A stretch of DNA of 60,441 bases from Bacteroidetes bacterium ADurb.Bin013 (GCA_002071385.1 MWFB01000014.1:1-60441); one strand, 5' to 3'. Numbered from the stretch's first letter, positions 18,912 through 28,813 are shown. The notes: generated by a model not told the origin, from the sequence alone. A program made the numbers and translations.

Positions 18912-21900
18912 ATGAAGTTATATGTCTCTGCCCTTTTGGGATTATTGGTTTTGGTCATGGCCGGATGTGAACCAGACACCACATATACCAAAAAACCGGG
19001 CAACTACCCGGGTGATCCGGCCCAGGATAATGCTCCTGTACTGTCAGCAGATAAGGAGAATTACAGGAACATTGCCCTGAACCGAATGACCATTCATTCC
19101 TCTTCTTACGATTATAACCTCACAGGACAGCTGGTATCCGACGGGATAAAATCTGCGACACCCCCCTCGTGGATCAATGTGAGCTGTCATAAGGGTGATC
19201 TGCAAAAACGGGAAAAAGAGTGGCTTTTTGACGGTAAGCCGGATTCCAAATACAGGATGTCGGGAGAAGAAGTGTTCATACAGCTGGAGTTGTCAGGAAG
19301 CGTACCTGTTGTCACCTCCATGGAACTGATCGGTTCTGTGACCTACAACAAGGAAAAGGCCGGAAATTACCAGGTAGCCTTATATGCATCCATGGACGGG
19401 GAATCATGGGAACTGATCAAAAAAGAACAGGGATGGGGTTTCCCGGGAACTGAAAAGCCGAATCCCTATGCCCAATGGGCCCACTTGCTCAAACCCGCGG
19501 CCCCTCAGGGTCCGCAACCCTCTTTCACTTTTTCTTATGCACCCCCGGCATCGGAACGCAACATCAGGCAGTCATACCCATTCAACGAACCGGTCCAATA
19601 CCGCTTTTATAAAGTGGCTTTCCGCGTACCGGGAGCCAAAGATTGGGCTTTTTCGGATTGGGATTTTTATAGGAAAAGTCAATTGTTGGTCATCACTCCA
19701 TCTATTGATTTCAAAAGTGCCTGGATGAGTGCCGGGACAGGCAGGGAGTGGTTGATGGTCGATTTCGGTGCCCCTTCGGTCATAGACAGTGTGGCCCTGC
19801 ATTGGATCAACAAAGCAGTTGCCGGAACCATTGAAGTATCGGGTGATAAGGAAAAATGGGATGTGGTTGCGCAATTGCCGGGCACAGATGATTCCGTAGA
19901 TATCATCACCCTGGATACTCCTGCCCGGGGCCGGTACCTTAAAGTGAACATGGAATCATCTGCAAACGGTAAACGCTACATAATGAGCGAACTGGAAGCT
20001 TTTGGAACCGGGGCCCTCAGGGCAGTGCCCAAACCCAGGGAACTCCCCACCCCGGACCGAATCACCCTCAATGGAGGTGACTGGAGGTTGCAGCGACTGT
20101 CCCTTGTTCCGGAAAAAGGTTATGTCATTTCACGAAAAGATTACCAGGGAGCGGAAACGTGGCCCATAGCCACCGTACCGGGGACAGTGCTTTCAAGCTA
20201 CCTGAACATGGGGGCCCTTCCGGATCCGAACTATGGTGACAACCAGCTGCAGATCTCCGAATCTTTTTTCCGTGAAGACTTCTGGTACCGGACCGAATTT
20301 TTCGTTCCCGAGGATTTCAAGAAGGATGAGCTGTTCCTGCATTTTGACGGGATCAACTGGGTAGCTGTTGTATTCCTGAACGGGGAACGTATTGGAAGGA
20401 TAAACGGGGCCTTTACACGGGCAAAATTCAATATCACTAACAAGATCATTCCAGGAGCATCCAATGTGTTGGCTGTGACCATAATAGACAACAGGAACTT
20501 TGGGGCGGTCAAGGAGCAGAACGCAGTGAGCCCCGACCAGAACGGAGGCGTCCTGGGGGCTGACAATCCCACATTCCATGCCTCTGTGGGCTGGGACTGG
20601 ATACCGACCATCCGTGGAAGAAACATGGGTATCTGGAATGATGTGTTCCTGACTACAACAGGATCTGTAAGCATTGAAGATCCCTTTGTGCAAACGTTCC
20701 TGCCCCTGCCCGACACCACCCGGGCTACCATCCGCATAGAAGCCACATTGCAAAATCATAAGGAAATATTTCTCCTGGGAACCCTGGAAGGTTCCTACGG
20801 CCACATTCCTTTCAATCTGGAGGTAGGGCTGGAGCCGGGAGAGATCCGTACCGTTTCCACGGAGATAAGCCTTGAAAACCCCAGGTTATGGTGGCCAAAA
20901 GGGTATGGGGCCCCCAACCTGTATCCTGTTGACATGACTTTCAATATCGGGGGAACTGTTTCCGACAGCCTTTCATTCCTTTCCGGCGTGAGACAGGTAG
21001 ACTTTGATGAAAACAACGGGATCCTTTCCCTGTACATAAACGGGCGCCGTTTCATAGGACGCGGTGGCAACTGGGGCTTCTCCGAATCCAACCTCAACTA
21101 CAGGGCCAGGGAATACGATATAGCCGTGGCATACCATGCCGATATGAATTTCACCATGATCCGAAACTGGGTGGGACAGACAGGGGACGATGAATTTTAT
21201 GAAGCCTGCGACCGGCACGGCATCATGGTCTGGCAAGACTTCTGGCTGGCCAATCCCTGGGACGGCCCTGACCCTGTCAGCACAAGAATGTTCATGCAGA
21301 ATGCCAACGATTTGGTCCGCCGCATCCGGAACCACCCCTGTATTGCCCTATATGTGGGCCGGAACGAAGGATATCCTCCCAAAGAACTGGACGATGCCCT
21401 GCGTGAAATGATCCCGCAACTGCATCCCGGGATCCATTACATCTCCCACTCCTCGGAAGGCGTGGTCAGCGGGGGAGGTCCTTACCGGGCCCTCCCGGTG
21501 CGGGATTATTACCTGCTGTACGGTAAAGACCGCATGCACAGTGAACGGGGCATGCCAAACGTCATGAATTACGAAAGTATCCTGCAGACCATCCCGGAGG
21601 AACACTTGTGGCCACACAACGATATGTGGGGACTGCATGATTTCTGCCTGGAAGGAGCCCAGGGAGCCGCATCGTATCTGGAAATGGTGGAAAAAGCCTT
21701 TGGTCCTTCAGAAAACGCGGAACAGTTCAGCCAATATGCCCAATGGATCAATTACGATGGTTACAGGGGCATATTTGAGGGAAGGAGCGAGTTCAGGCGC
21801 GGCATGTTATTGTGGATGAGCCACCCGGCCTGGCCTTCCATGGTATGGCAGACTTACGATTATTTCTTTGACCCCACGGCAGCCTACTTTGGCTGCAAAA

Positions 21901-22502
21901 AAGCCTCGGAACCGCTTCATATTCAATGGAACCCTGTATACCATGACATAGAGGTGGTCAACCTGCACGCCGGATTGCATGAAGGTATCAGGGCCCATGC
22001 CCAAATAATCAATACCGATGGTTCCGTTCAATGGGAAAAAGACACGCTGGTGAACAGTAATGAGGACAGCACCGTAAAATGCTTCCGCCTGGAGTTTCCA
22101 CAAACCCTGAGCGATGTGCATTTCATAAAGCTCACTCTATATGGGAATGATCGCATCCTTTCTGAAAACTTTTACTGGAGGGGGCTCGAGGAAGGAAACC
22201 TGAAAGCCCTGCACAACCTTCCCAAAGTCAGTCTGGACAGCAAAACAAAACGTGAAAAAGCCGGAGACCAGTGGAAATTGACCACCACCCTGGTGAACAC
22301 CTCAGAGACCCCTTGCCTGATGGTGCGCCTGAAAGTGACCGGCAACAAGAACGGTGAAAGGATCCTTCCCGTGTTCTTCAGCGACAATTACGTTTCTCTG
22401 ATGCCAGGCGAGTCCAGGACCATCACCATGACCCTGAAAAACCAGGATACAAGGGGGGAAAAACCTATTGTTGCATTATCCGGATTCAATTATGAAGAAT
22501 AA
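18912..22502 (+). CDS. GH2-family glycoside hydrolase with F5/8 type C (discoidin-like) domains, lipoprotein
   Basis: From ATG 18912 the product has 1196 residues and opens MKLYVSALLGLLVLVMAGCE, a lipoprotein signal. An ATG at 18888 would add eight residues and is possible, given the promoter position. Residues of about 45-370 contain two discoidin-like beta modules (for example REWLMVDFGAPSVIDSVALHW). The GH2 part follows: a sugar-binding beta domain, then a TIM barrel with the acid/base Glu in GRNEGYPP near 817 and a likely nucleophile in SERGMPN near 877. The closest functional groups are exo-beta-mannosidases and exo-beta-glucosaminidases; the choice is not settled. Its end overlaps the GH95 start by 11 bases. 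Confidence 0.85.
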   Translation: MKLYVSALLGLLVLVMAGCEPDTTYTKKPGNYPGDPAQDNAPVLSADKENYRNIALNRMTIHSSSYDYNLTGQLVSDGIKSATPPSWINVSCHKGDLQKREKEWLFDGKPDSKYRMSGEEVFIQLELSGSVPVVTSMELIGSVTYNKEKAGNYQVALYASMDGESWELIKKEQGWGFPGTEKPNPYAQWAHLLKPAAPQGPQPSFTFSYAPPASERNIRQSYPFNEPVQYRFYKVAFRVPGAKDWAFSDWDFYRKSQLLVITPSIDFKSAWMSAGTGREWLMVDFGAPSVIDSVALHWINKAVAGTIEVSGDKEKWDVVAQLPGTDDSVDIITLDTPARGRYLKVNMESSANGKRYIMSELEAFGTGALRAVPKPRELPTPDRITLNGGDWRLQRLSLVPEKGYVISRKDYQGAETWPIATVPGTVLSSYLNMGALPDPNYGDNQLQISESFFREDFWYRTEFFVPEDFKKDELFLHFDGINWVAVVFLNGERIGRINGAFTRAKFNITNKIIPGASNVLAVTIIDNRNFGAVKEQNAVSPDQNGGVLGADNPTFHASVGWDWIPTIRGRNMGIWNDVFLTTTGSVSIEDPFVQTFLPLPDTTRATIRIEATLQNHKEIFLLGTLEGSYGHIPFNLEVGLEPGEIRTVSTEISLENPRLWWPKGYGAPNLYPVDMTFNIGGTVSDSLSFLSGVRQVDFDENNGILSLYINGRRFIGRGGNWGFSESNLNYRAREYDIAVAYHADMNFTMIRNWVGQTGDDEFYEACDRHGIMVWQDFWLANPWDGPDPVSTRMFMQNANDLVRRIRNHPCIALYVGRNEGYPPKELDDALREMIPQLHPGIHYISHSSEGVVSGGGPYRALPVRDYYLLYGKDRMHSERGMPNVMNYESILQTIPEEHLWPHNDMWGLHDFCLEGAQGAASYLEMVEKAFGPSENAEQFSQYAQWINYDGYRGIFEGRSEFRRGMLLWMSHPAWPSMVWQTYDYFFDPTAAYFGCKKASEPLHIQWNPVYHDIEVVNLHAGLHEGIRAHAQIINTDGSVQWEKDTLVNSNEDSTVKCFRLEFPQTLSDVHFIKLTLYGNDRILSENFYWRGLEEGNLKALHNLPKVSLDSKTKREKAGDQWKLTTTLVNTSETPCLMVRLKVTGNKNGERILPVFFSDNYVSLMPGESRTITMTLKNQDTRGEKPIVALSGFNYEE

Positions 22503-24816
22503 GTCCATCCTGCTTTTGTGGCTATTTGTTCTTTCAGGCTGCAGCGGTGATTCCGGGTTGCAGTTGTGGTATGACAAGCCTGCTGAAATATGGGAGGCCA
22601 CCCTGCCCCTGGGCAACGGGCGCCTGGGCATGATGCCCGACGGGAATCCCCTGCAGGAAACCATAGTTCTCAATGAGATCACCTTGTGGTCCGGGTCGGA
22701 GCAGGACGCGACCAATCCGGCTGCCCTGGAATCCCTGCCCCGCATACGCGCATTGTTGCTGGAAGGAAAAAACCACCTGGCACAGGAGCTGATGTATGAA
22801 ACATTTGTATGCGGCGGGGAAGGATCAGGACGCGGAGGGGGGGCCGGTGTTCCCTTTGGCTGTTACCAGGTACTGGGAAATCTCCGGTTGGAATTCAATG
22901 ATAAGAGCAAGCCTGAAAAGAATTACCGCAGGAACCTGGACCTGGAAAAAGCCATAGCCCGCACCGGGTATAAAGGAAACAGGCGGGAATATTTCACTTC
23001 CTTTAGCCATGACGTGGGTGTGGTCAGGATTAAACCCGGAAGAAAATCCCATACTGTCATCCGCCTGGACCGTCCGGAACGGTTTGCCACAGCCATGGAA
23101 AACGACCGCCTTGTCATGCAGGGCGTCCTCAGCAGCGGGGTGGAAGGACAGGATGGCATGCGTTACGTGGTGAAAGTGGGTGTGAACCACTCCGGGGGCC
23201 GTGTACGCTTTGAAGGAGACAGCATTGTGCTTGATGGCGTGCGTAAGGCAACCCTGATCGTGTCTGCTGCCACCAGTTATTTTCATGCAGACCCCGAAAT
23301 CCACTGCGACACCCTGCTGGAAAAAGCCCTGGCCGTCAAATACAGGCATTTACGTAAAAAACACAAAAGAGCTTACCAGTCTCTTTTCGAAAGGGTCTAC
23401 CTCCATCTCGGGCCACAGAAAAACGCCTCACCCCTGCCCACGGATCTGAGGCTGGCCGCCTACCAGGATCAACCCGACCCGGGCCTGGATGCCCTCTATT
23501 ATCAATTTGGACGTTACCTGCTCATCTCCTCTACCCGTCCGGGACAGCTTCCCCCCAACCTGCAGGGCCTCTGGGCCAACTCCATCCAGACACCCTGGAA
23601 CGGGGACTACCACCTGAACATAAACCTGCAAATGAACCACTGGCTGGCCGAGCCGGGGAACCTTGCCGAGTTGCACCTGCCGCTGATTGACTTTACCAAA
23701 GCCATAGTGCCTTCCGGGCAGACCACCGCAAGGTTATTTTACGGAGCCGATGGATGGACAGCACATGTGATCTGCAATCCCTGGCATTTCACCGCCCCCG
23801 GGGAACATCCTTCCTGGGGTGCGACCAATACCGGAGGCGCCTGGTTGTGCCAGCACTTGTGGACCCATTACCTGTACAATCCGGACAAGGAATACCTCCA
23901 GGAGGTCTATCCGGTGATGAAAGGGGCTTGCGAATTTTTTCTCTCCTCCATGATCCGCGAACCTTCCCAAGGATGGCTGGTCACTGCACCCACCACTTCG
24001 CCTGAAAATGAATTTTTCATGCCCGACGGGATCACAAGAGCTAGCGTTTGCATGGGGTCCACCATGGACAACCAGCTGGTCAGGGAATTGTACACCAACA
24101 CCATCAAGGCTTCGGAAGTGCTGGACCTTGACCCGGGGTTCCGTGAAAGGCTCAGGGAGGCCCTGGAAGACCTGCCCCCCCACAAGATCAGCCCGGATGG
24201 ATACCTGCAGGAATGGCTGGAAGATTACCGGGAGACAGAGCCGCAACACCGCCACGTGTCACATCTTTACGGACTGCACCCCGGAAACCAGATTACCCCT
24301 GAGACCACACCCGATCTTGCCAATGCCTGCAGGGCCACCCTGGAACGTCGTGGGGACGGGGGAACAGGCTGGTCACGCGCCTGGAAAATCAATTTCTGGG
24401 CCCGCCTGGGTGACGGAGACCGGGCCCATCGCCTGCTGAGGAACCTGCTGGCTCCGGAAAGCACCTATCCCAATCTTTTCTGTGCCCATCCGCCGTTCCA
24501 GATAGACGGCAATTTCGGAGGGGCCTCGGGAATTACAGAAATGCTGCTGCAAAGCCACAGCGGTTTCATCGACCTGTTGCCGGCCCTGCCCGGGATCTGG
24601 TCCGGCGGTTTTTTCAAGGGGATGAAAGCACAGGGGAATGCAGTCGTATCCTGCTGGTGGAAGAACGGAAAAGTGAAAAAAGTCATCCTTGAAGCGCCCG
24701 ATGGCGGGACCTATCTGGTACGGGCAAATGACGTGCAAATCAGCGTAACCCTGTCACCAGGTGAAAAAAAGCGTCTTCGCTTTCACCGGGAAAAAAAGAT
24801 ATCCGCACAGGAATGA
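22492..24816 (+). CDS. GH95 alpha-L-fucosidase-type lipoprotein
   Basis: From ATG 22492 the protein has 774 residues, beginning MKNKSILLLWLFVLSGCSG with a lipobox. Typical GH95 elements follow: EIWEATLPLGNGRLGMM near the start, NLQGLWANSIQTPWNGDYH and NINLQMNHW in the (alpha/alpha)6 barrel, TSPENEFF near the catalytic Glu, and FQIDGNFGG near the C-terminus. GH95 enzymes are inverting alpha-1,2-fucosidases, with some alpha-galactosidase members. Translation is coupled to GH2 by the 11-base overlap. The last 77 bases overlap lpxK on the opposite strand. Confidence 0.92.
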   Translation: MKNKSILLLWLFVLSGCSGDSGLQLWYDKPAEIWEATLPLGNGRLGMMPDGNPLQETIVLNEITLWSGSEQDATNPAALESLPRIRALLLEGKNHLAQELMYETFVCGGEGSGRGGGAGVPFGCYQVLGNLRLEFNDKSKPEKNYRRNLDLEKAIARTGYKGNRREYFTSFSHDVGVVRIKPGRKSHTVIRLDRPERFATAMENDRLVMQGVLSSGVEGQDGMRYVVKVGVNHSGGRVRFEGDSIVLDGVRKATLIVSAATSYFHADPEIHCDTLLEKALAVKYRHLRKKHKRAYQSLFERVYLHLGPQKNASPLPTDLRLAAYQDQPDPGLDALYYQFGRYLLISSTRPGQLPPNLQGLWANSIQTPWNGDYHLNINLQMNHWLAEPGNLAELHLPLIDFTKAIVPSGQTTARLFYGADGWTAHVICNPWHFTAPGEHPSWGATNTGGAWLCQHLWTHYLYNPDKEYLQEVYPVMKGACEFFLSSMIREPSQGWLVTAPTTSPENEFFMPDGITRASVCMGSTMDNQLVRELYTNTIKASEVLDLDPGFRERLREALEDLPPHKISPDGYLQEWLEDYRETEPQHRHVSHLYGLHPGNQITPETTPDLANACRATLERRGDGGTGWSRAWKINFWARLGDGDRAHRLLRNLLAPESTYPNLFCAHPPFQIDGNFGGASGITEMLLQSHSGFIDLLPALPGIWSGGFFKGMKAQGNAVVSCWWKNGKVKKVILEAPDGGTYLVRANDVQISVTLSPGEKKRLRFHREKKISAQE

Positions 24817-25738
24817 CCCATCCCGGGATCCCGCTCCCGGCCAGACGCACGGCATCCTTGGCTGTAGTGATCAATTGCCAGGACGGATTCCTGTCTAGCA
24901 GCTCAAGCATACGGGCAATATCTTTACCGGTAAATCTGTGGTGATCCGGAAATTCCAGATGGCGTGCCAGGAGAAAGTGTTGCTGTACATGCTCCTTCAG
25001 CGCTCGGGCATTGGCAATGCCTGTCACCAGCAGCACAGGAGAACCTGCATGCGGCAAGGTCCGGGGATTGTGCAGGGGAAGCAGCGACCCATACGACATA
25101 AAGGTGTAGAAAACAGGAATACCTGTGTGCCGGTCCCCGATTTTTTCACATCCGGCCATGGATCCCGGACAGTGTGTATAGACGATGCAATCTGCCCTGC
25201 CTGCTGCAGACGGCAGGTCCCGTAACCGGCCAAAGGGCAGCAGGATATCCCGTGCAAAAGGCCTTGCATGATCCGACATGAGTATGTTTTTCCCGGCCCG
25301 TATCCGCCTGTGCTGGAATGCATCATCCAGGATGATCCAGGGGTCGTGCGGATGATCTACCACCAGGCGCCTGATCCCCTCTGCCCGGTCTTCACAAACG
25401 GCCACTACCGCCCCGGGAACCTGTCTTTTGATCTGTAGGGGCTCATCACCTGTTTCCATGCTGGACGCGTTTAGTTCCACATAACGGAATCCACGGGTTT
25501 TACGGCCATAGCCCCTGGACAGGACCAGGGGCTGTTTGCCCTTTTCCAGCAACCTCCCTGCAAGGTATTCTGTCATGGGTGTCTTGCCCGTCCCTCCAGC
25601 GGTGATATTGCCCACACAGATGACAGGGACATCAAAGGCATAGGACCGGAAGAGCCCCCTATCGTAAAGCAGGTGTCTCAGGGCCAATACCCATGCATAG
25701 GGTGAAAGCCATTGAAGGTATGATCCTGTCATCCCCAT
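24740..25738 (-). CDS. lpxK: Tetraacyldisaccharide 4'-kinase
   Basis: The product has 332 residues, about the usual length. The P-loop is GGTGKTPM near residues 47-54, followed by GYGRKTRGF, the DDAFQHRRI motif and GRLRD, all typical of LpxK. The enzyme phosphorylates the lipid A precursor at the 4' position on the cytoplasmic face of the inner membrane. The N-terminus is amphipathic and probably membrane associated. It overlaps the dus stop region by 10 bases, so the two genes form one transcript. Its 3' end runs 77 bases into GH95 on the other strand, in a convergent overlap. Confidence 0.94.
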   Translation of the reverse strand: MGMTGSYLQWLSPYAWVLALRHLLYDRGLFRSYAFDVPVICVGNITAGGTGKTPMTEYLAGRLLEKGKQPLVLSRGYGRKTRGFRYVELNASSMETGDEPLQIKRQVPGAVVAVCEDRAEGIRRLVVDHPHDPWIILDDAFQHRRIRAGKNILMSDHARPFARDILLPFGRLRDLPSAAGRADCIVYTHCPGSMAGCEKIGDRHTGIPVFYTFMSYGSLLPLHNPRTLPHAGSPVLLVTGIANARALKEHVQQHFLLARHLEFPDHHRFTGKDIARMLELLDRNPSWQLITTAKDAVRLAGSGIPGWVIPVRISFFPGESEDAFFHLVTGLR

Positions 25739-26703
25739 TTTTCTGCAATAGTATCCAGGATGCCGAACAACGCCTGCGGATCGTTTTCCGTTACCAGCTG
25801 CAACCGGACCGGTTTGAAATCGGACAGGCCTTTGAAATAACTGTTCAGATGGCGCCGCATTTCCAGCACTCCCACCCTTTCCCCTTTCACTTCCAGAGAC
25901 CTGGCAAGATGCCGTTTAGCCAGTGCCACGCGCTCGCTCACGCCCATTGGCGGAAGCAGTTCGCCGGTCTGCAGATAATGGCGGATCTCCCGGAATAGCC
26001 AGGGATGCCCGAAACTGGCCCGGCCAATCATGATGCCATCCACACCATACCTGTCAAAAGCCTCCCGGGCCTGCAGGGGCGTGCAGATATCCCCGTTCCC
26101 GATGACGGGTATGTGCATGCGTGGATTGGCCTTCACGGCGCCAATGGGTGCCCAGTCCGCCTCCCCCTTGTACATCTGCGTGCCAGTCCTTCCATGAATG
26201 GTGAGGGCGGCGATGCCTGCGTCCTGCAAAGCCTCGGCAAGGTCTTCAATGATGACCGATTCATGGTCCCAACCCAGGCGGGTCTTGACCGTTACGGGGA
26301 CTTTCACCGACTGCACCAGGCGCCTGGTAATATCCACCATGCCTTCAGGATCGCGGAGCCACCCGCAGCCCGCCCCCCGCCGGGCGATCTTGTGCTTGGG
26401 GCAGCCAAAATTGATATCTATCACATCCGGGGCTGCTTCCTCTGCAATGCGGGCAGCCTGTAGCAACACATCCGGAACGTGTCCGTATATTTGTATCCCT
26501 ATGGGTCTTTCACTGTCCGATATCAACAGTTTGTCACGGCTTTTGTATGCATCACGTATCAGGCCGTCTGCCGAAACAAATTCGGTATACATCATGTCTG
26601 CCCCGTATTCCTTGCACACAAAACGGAACGAAGCATCTGTCACATCTTCCATCGGGGCAAGGAAAAGCGGTTCTTTCCCCAGGTCAATTGTTGCGATCTT
26701 CAT
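25729..26703 (-). CDS. dusB: tRNA-dihydrouridine synthase (DusB-like)
   Basis: This 324-residue flavoprotein starts its barrel with LAPMEDVTDASFR (FMN binding). The catalytic Cys is in INFGCPKHKI near residue 98, followed by the KTRLGWD and TIHGRT segments and VIGNGDI. Dus enzymes reduce specific uridines in tRNA D-loops. The assignment to DusB, as opposed to another Dus, is by overall similarity. It lies divergent from pfkA, and a TATCTTTG box sits only four bases before its ATG. The lpxK gene follows with a short overlap. Confidence 0.88.
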   Translation of the reverse strand: MKIATIDLGKEPLFLAPMEDVTDASFRFVCKEYGADMMYTEFVSADGLIRDAYKSRDKLLISDSERPIGIQIYGHVPDVLLQAARIAEEAAPDVIDINFGCPKHKIARRGAGCGWLRDPEGMVDITRRLVQSVKVPVTVKTRLGWDHESVIIEDLAEALQDAGIAALTIHGRTGTQMYKGEADWAPIGAVKANPRMHIPVIGNGDICTPLQAREAFDRYGVDGIMIGRASFGHPWLFREIRHYLQTGELLPPMGVSERVALAKRHLARSLEVKGERVGVLEMRRHLNSYFKGLSDFKPVRLQLVTENDPQALFGILDTIAEKWG

Positions 26704-26707
26704 ATGA

Positions 26708-26731
26708 CAAAGATAATTTTTTCTACTTTTG
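26708..26731. promoter_or_regulatory. Overlapping divergent -7 boxes of dus and pfkA
   Basis: On the minus strand TATCTTTG (26715-26708) is four bases from the dus ATG. On the plus strand TACTTTTG (26724-26731) is seven bases from the pfkA ATG. Both fit TAnnTTTG. If each is used, both mRNAs start at or next to the start codon. The -33 regions overlap and neither is a clear match. Confidence 0.55.
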
Positions 26732-26738
26732 CAGTCGT

Positions 26739-27719
26739 ATGAAAAATATCAAAACAATAGGAGTCCTCACATCCGGAGGAGACGCTCCCGGAATGAATGC
26801 CGCCATAAGGGCCGTTGTAAGGACATCCACATATCACGGATGCAGTGTTGTCGGGATACAACGCGGATTCACCGGCCTTTTGCAAAACCTGTTCATACCG
26901 CTGCAAAACCATTCAGTTGCCCAGAAGATATCACTGGGGGGCACTTTCCTTAAATCTTCACGCTGTCCCGAGTTCAAATCCGCAGAAACACGTTCTGTCG
27001 CATGGCAGAACATGCAGCAACAGGGAATCGATTCCCTGGTCGTCATAGGCGGAGATGGTTCCTTCAGGGGTGCCGAGCTGCTTGTCAATGAATTTGGACT
27101 CCCTGTTGTAGGGATCCCCGGTACCATAGACAACGACATATATGGCACCGATTACACCATAGGATTTGATACCGCAGTCAACACAGCCGTACAGGCCGTG
27201 GATAAATTACGCGACACGGCAGACTCGCACAACATGGTGTTCTTTGTCGAGGTAATGGGCCGGGATGCGGGATTCATAGCACTGAGCACCTCCATTTCGA
27301 CCGGGGCAGAAGCAACCCTTATCCCCGAGCTTCAGACAGACATAGACAAACTCTGTGAATACCTGGAACTGGAACGCCGTAAAAACAAGACTTCCGGTAT
27401 TATCATCGTGGCAGAAGGTCATGAGCAGGGCAGTGCAACCCAGGTAGCGGCCAAAGTCAAAGAACGGCTTCCCGCATACGAAACCCGGGTCACCACGCTG
27501 GGCCATGTGCAAAGGGGCGGCTCCCCCACTGCCAACGACCGCATACTGGCCAGCATCCTGGGACATGATGCCGTAGTCGCCCTGCTGGAAGGAAAAACAG
27601 GGGTGATGGTCGGGCAGGTCAACAACCAGACGGTGTTCACTCCTTTCCAGGAAGCTTATTCACGGCATAGTGCAATAAACAAACGCTGGGTGGATATTGC
27701 TTACATATTATCGCTTTGA
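26739..27719 (+). CDS. pfkA: ATP-dependent 6-phosphofructokinase
   Basis: The 326-residue protein matches bacterial PfkA: GVLTSGGDAPGMNAAIRAVV at the start, the GGDGS ATP-binding loop near 104, the catalytic TIDND segment near 126, and the MGRD fructose-6-phosphate loop. It performs the committed step of glycolysis in the cytoplasm. ATG 26739 gives the standard family start; upstream in-frame codons lie inside the divergent dus gene. The promoter box lies immediately upstream. The -33 box of rplM overlaps its last codons. Confidence 0.96.
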   Translation: MKNIKTIGVLTSGGDAPGMNAAIRAVVRTSTYHGCSVVGIQRGFTGLLQNLFIPLQNHSVAQKISLGGTFLKSSRCPEFKSAETRSVAWQNMQQQGIDSLVVIGGDGSFRGAELLVNEFGLPVVGIPGTIDNDIYGTDYTIGFDTAVNTAVQAVDKLRDTADSHNMVFFVEVMGRDAGFIALSTSISTGAEATLIPELQTDIDKLCEYLELERRKNKTSGIIIVAEGHEQGSATQVAAKVKERLPAYETRVTTLGHVQRGGSPTANDRILASILGHDAVVALLEGKTGVMVGQVNNQTVFTPFQEAYSRHSAINKRWVDIAYILSL

Positions 27720-27744
27720 TTTCTGGAAAAAAGTAGTATCTTTG
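27715..27744 (+). promoter_or_regulatory. rplM-rpsI promoter
   Basis: TTTG (27715-27718) and TATCTTTG (27737-27744) are separated by 18 bases, a good match to the Bacteroidota consensus. The -33 box overlaps the pfkA stop codon. The leader to the GTG start is about 55 bases and begins with CCCCT that can pair with AGGG, a small hairpin that could serve autoregulation by L13. Confidence 0.75.
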
Positions 27745-27804
27745 CAGCCCCTTTAAATTCAGGGATTGCAATTTTATTATACAATTATTCTAAAAATCAA
27801 CCAG

Positions 27805-28257
27805 GTGAACACATTATCCTACAAGACCGTAAGCGCCAATAAAGCCTCTGTTACCAAAGAGTGGGTGGTATTGGACGCTACCGATCAGGTGTTGGGACGT
27901 CTTGCCGTCAAAGCAGCCACTTTGTTGCGGGGCAAGCACAAACCCAATTTTACCCCCCACGTGGACTGTGGTGATAACGTCATTATCATCAATGCAGACA
28001 AGGTCCGCCTGACCGGGAACAAACTGGACGAGAAAACGTATGTCCGGCACTCCGGATACCCTGGCGGTCAACGCAGTGAAACAGCCAAAGAGCTGCTCAA
28101 ACGTAAACCGCTTTTCCTTGTGGAACACGCCATAAAAGGCATGCTTCCCAAAACTCGCCTCGGCTCTGAGCTTTTCCGCAACCTGTATGTATATCAGGGT
28201 CCGGAACATCCTCACCAGGCGCAGCAACCAAAACTTATCAATCTAAACGAAAACTAA
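27805..28257 (+). CDS. rplM: 50S ribosomal protein L13
   Basis: The 150-residue protein is an early-assembly large-subunit protein. GTG 27805 was chosen because it gives the family start (M/V)NTLSYKTVSANKA, whereas the upstream in-frame extension is unrelated to L13. Diagnostic segments are WVVLDATDQVLGRLA, the HVDCGDNVIIINADKV stretch and GMLPKTRLG. It is followed 7 bases later by rpsI, the usual operon. Confidence 0.96.
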   Translation: MNTLSYKTVSANKASVTKEWVVLDATDQVLGRLAVKAATLLRGKHKPNFTPHVDCGDNVIIINADKVRLTGNKLDEKTYVRHSGYPGGQRSETAKELLKRKPLFLVEHAIKGMLPKTRLGSELFRNLYVYQGPEHPHQAQQPKLINLNEN

Positions 28258-28264
28258 ACAGAGC

Positions 28265-28654
28265 ATGGAAGTCATCAACGCCCTTGGAAGAAGAAAATCA
28301 GCCGTTGCTCGCATTTACGTTCAAACCGGAAAAGGGAACATCATTGTCAATGATCGTGCTTTTGAAGACTATTTTAAGGAAGGCACCCTCCAGTACATTG
28401 CCAGGCAGGCCCTGGAACTGACAGGAACCACCTCCCAGTATGACATCAAGGTCATCCTGGACGGAGGCGGTGTTAAGGGACAGGCAGAGGCTTTACGCCT
28501 GGCTATTGCCCGCGCCTTGTGCAAAATTGATTCCGAAGCCTATCGTGGTGTTCTCAAGTCTAACGGGATGCTCACCCGCGATGCACGCGCGGTGGAACGC
28601 AAGAAACCCGGAAAGCCCGGTGCACGTAAACGCTTCCAATTCAGCAAACGTTAA
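28265..28654 (+). CDS. rpsI: 30S ribosomal protein S9
   Basis: The 129-residue protein begins MEVINALGRRKSAVARIYVQ and ends with the conserved basic tail KKPGKPGARKRFQFSKR that reaches the P-site tRNA. It follows rplM after 7 bases. The next 159 bases to rpsB have no terminator that I can see and no clear promoter, so read-through into rpsB is possible. Confidence 0.97.
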   Translation: MEVINALGRRKSAVARIYVQTGKGNIIVNDRAFEDYFKEGTLQYIARQALELTGTTSQYDIKVILDGGGVKGQAEALRLAIARALCKIDSEAYRGVLKSNGMLTRDARAVERKKPGKPGARKRFQFSKR

Positions 28655-28813
28655 TTCGCTGGTTTGCCAATGCACGTCAACTGTAAAAACAACTGTGATC
28701 AATTATTTGCTGCCAGTGGTTTCGGTTGCCGCGGAAAATTAAAGCGGATTGTCAGCGACACTACCCTTTAATTGCTACAAAGAGAAAAAAACTAATTTTT
28801 AAAAACCATAACA

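Noticed and set aside
26547-26738. Longer N-terminus for PfkA
   Set aside because: The extra residues are unrelated to the family and lie antisense to dus; the promoter box lies inside this stretch.
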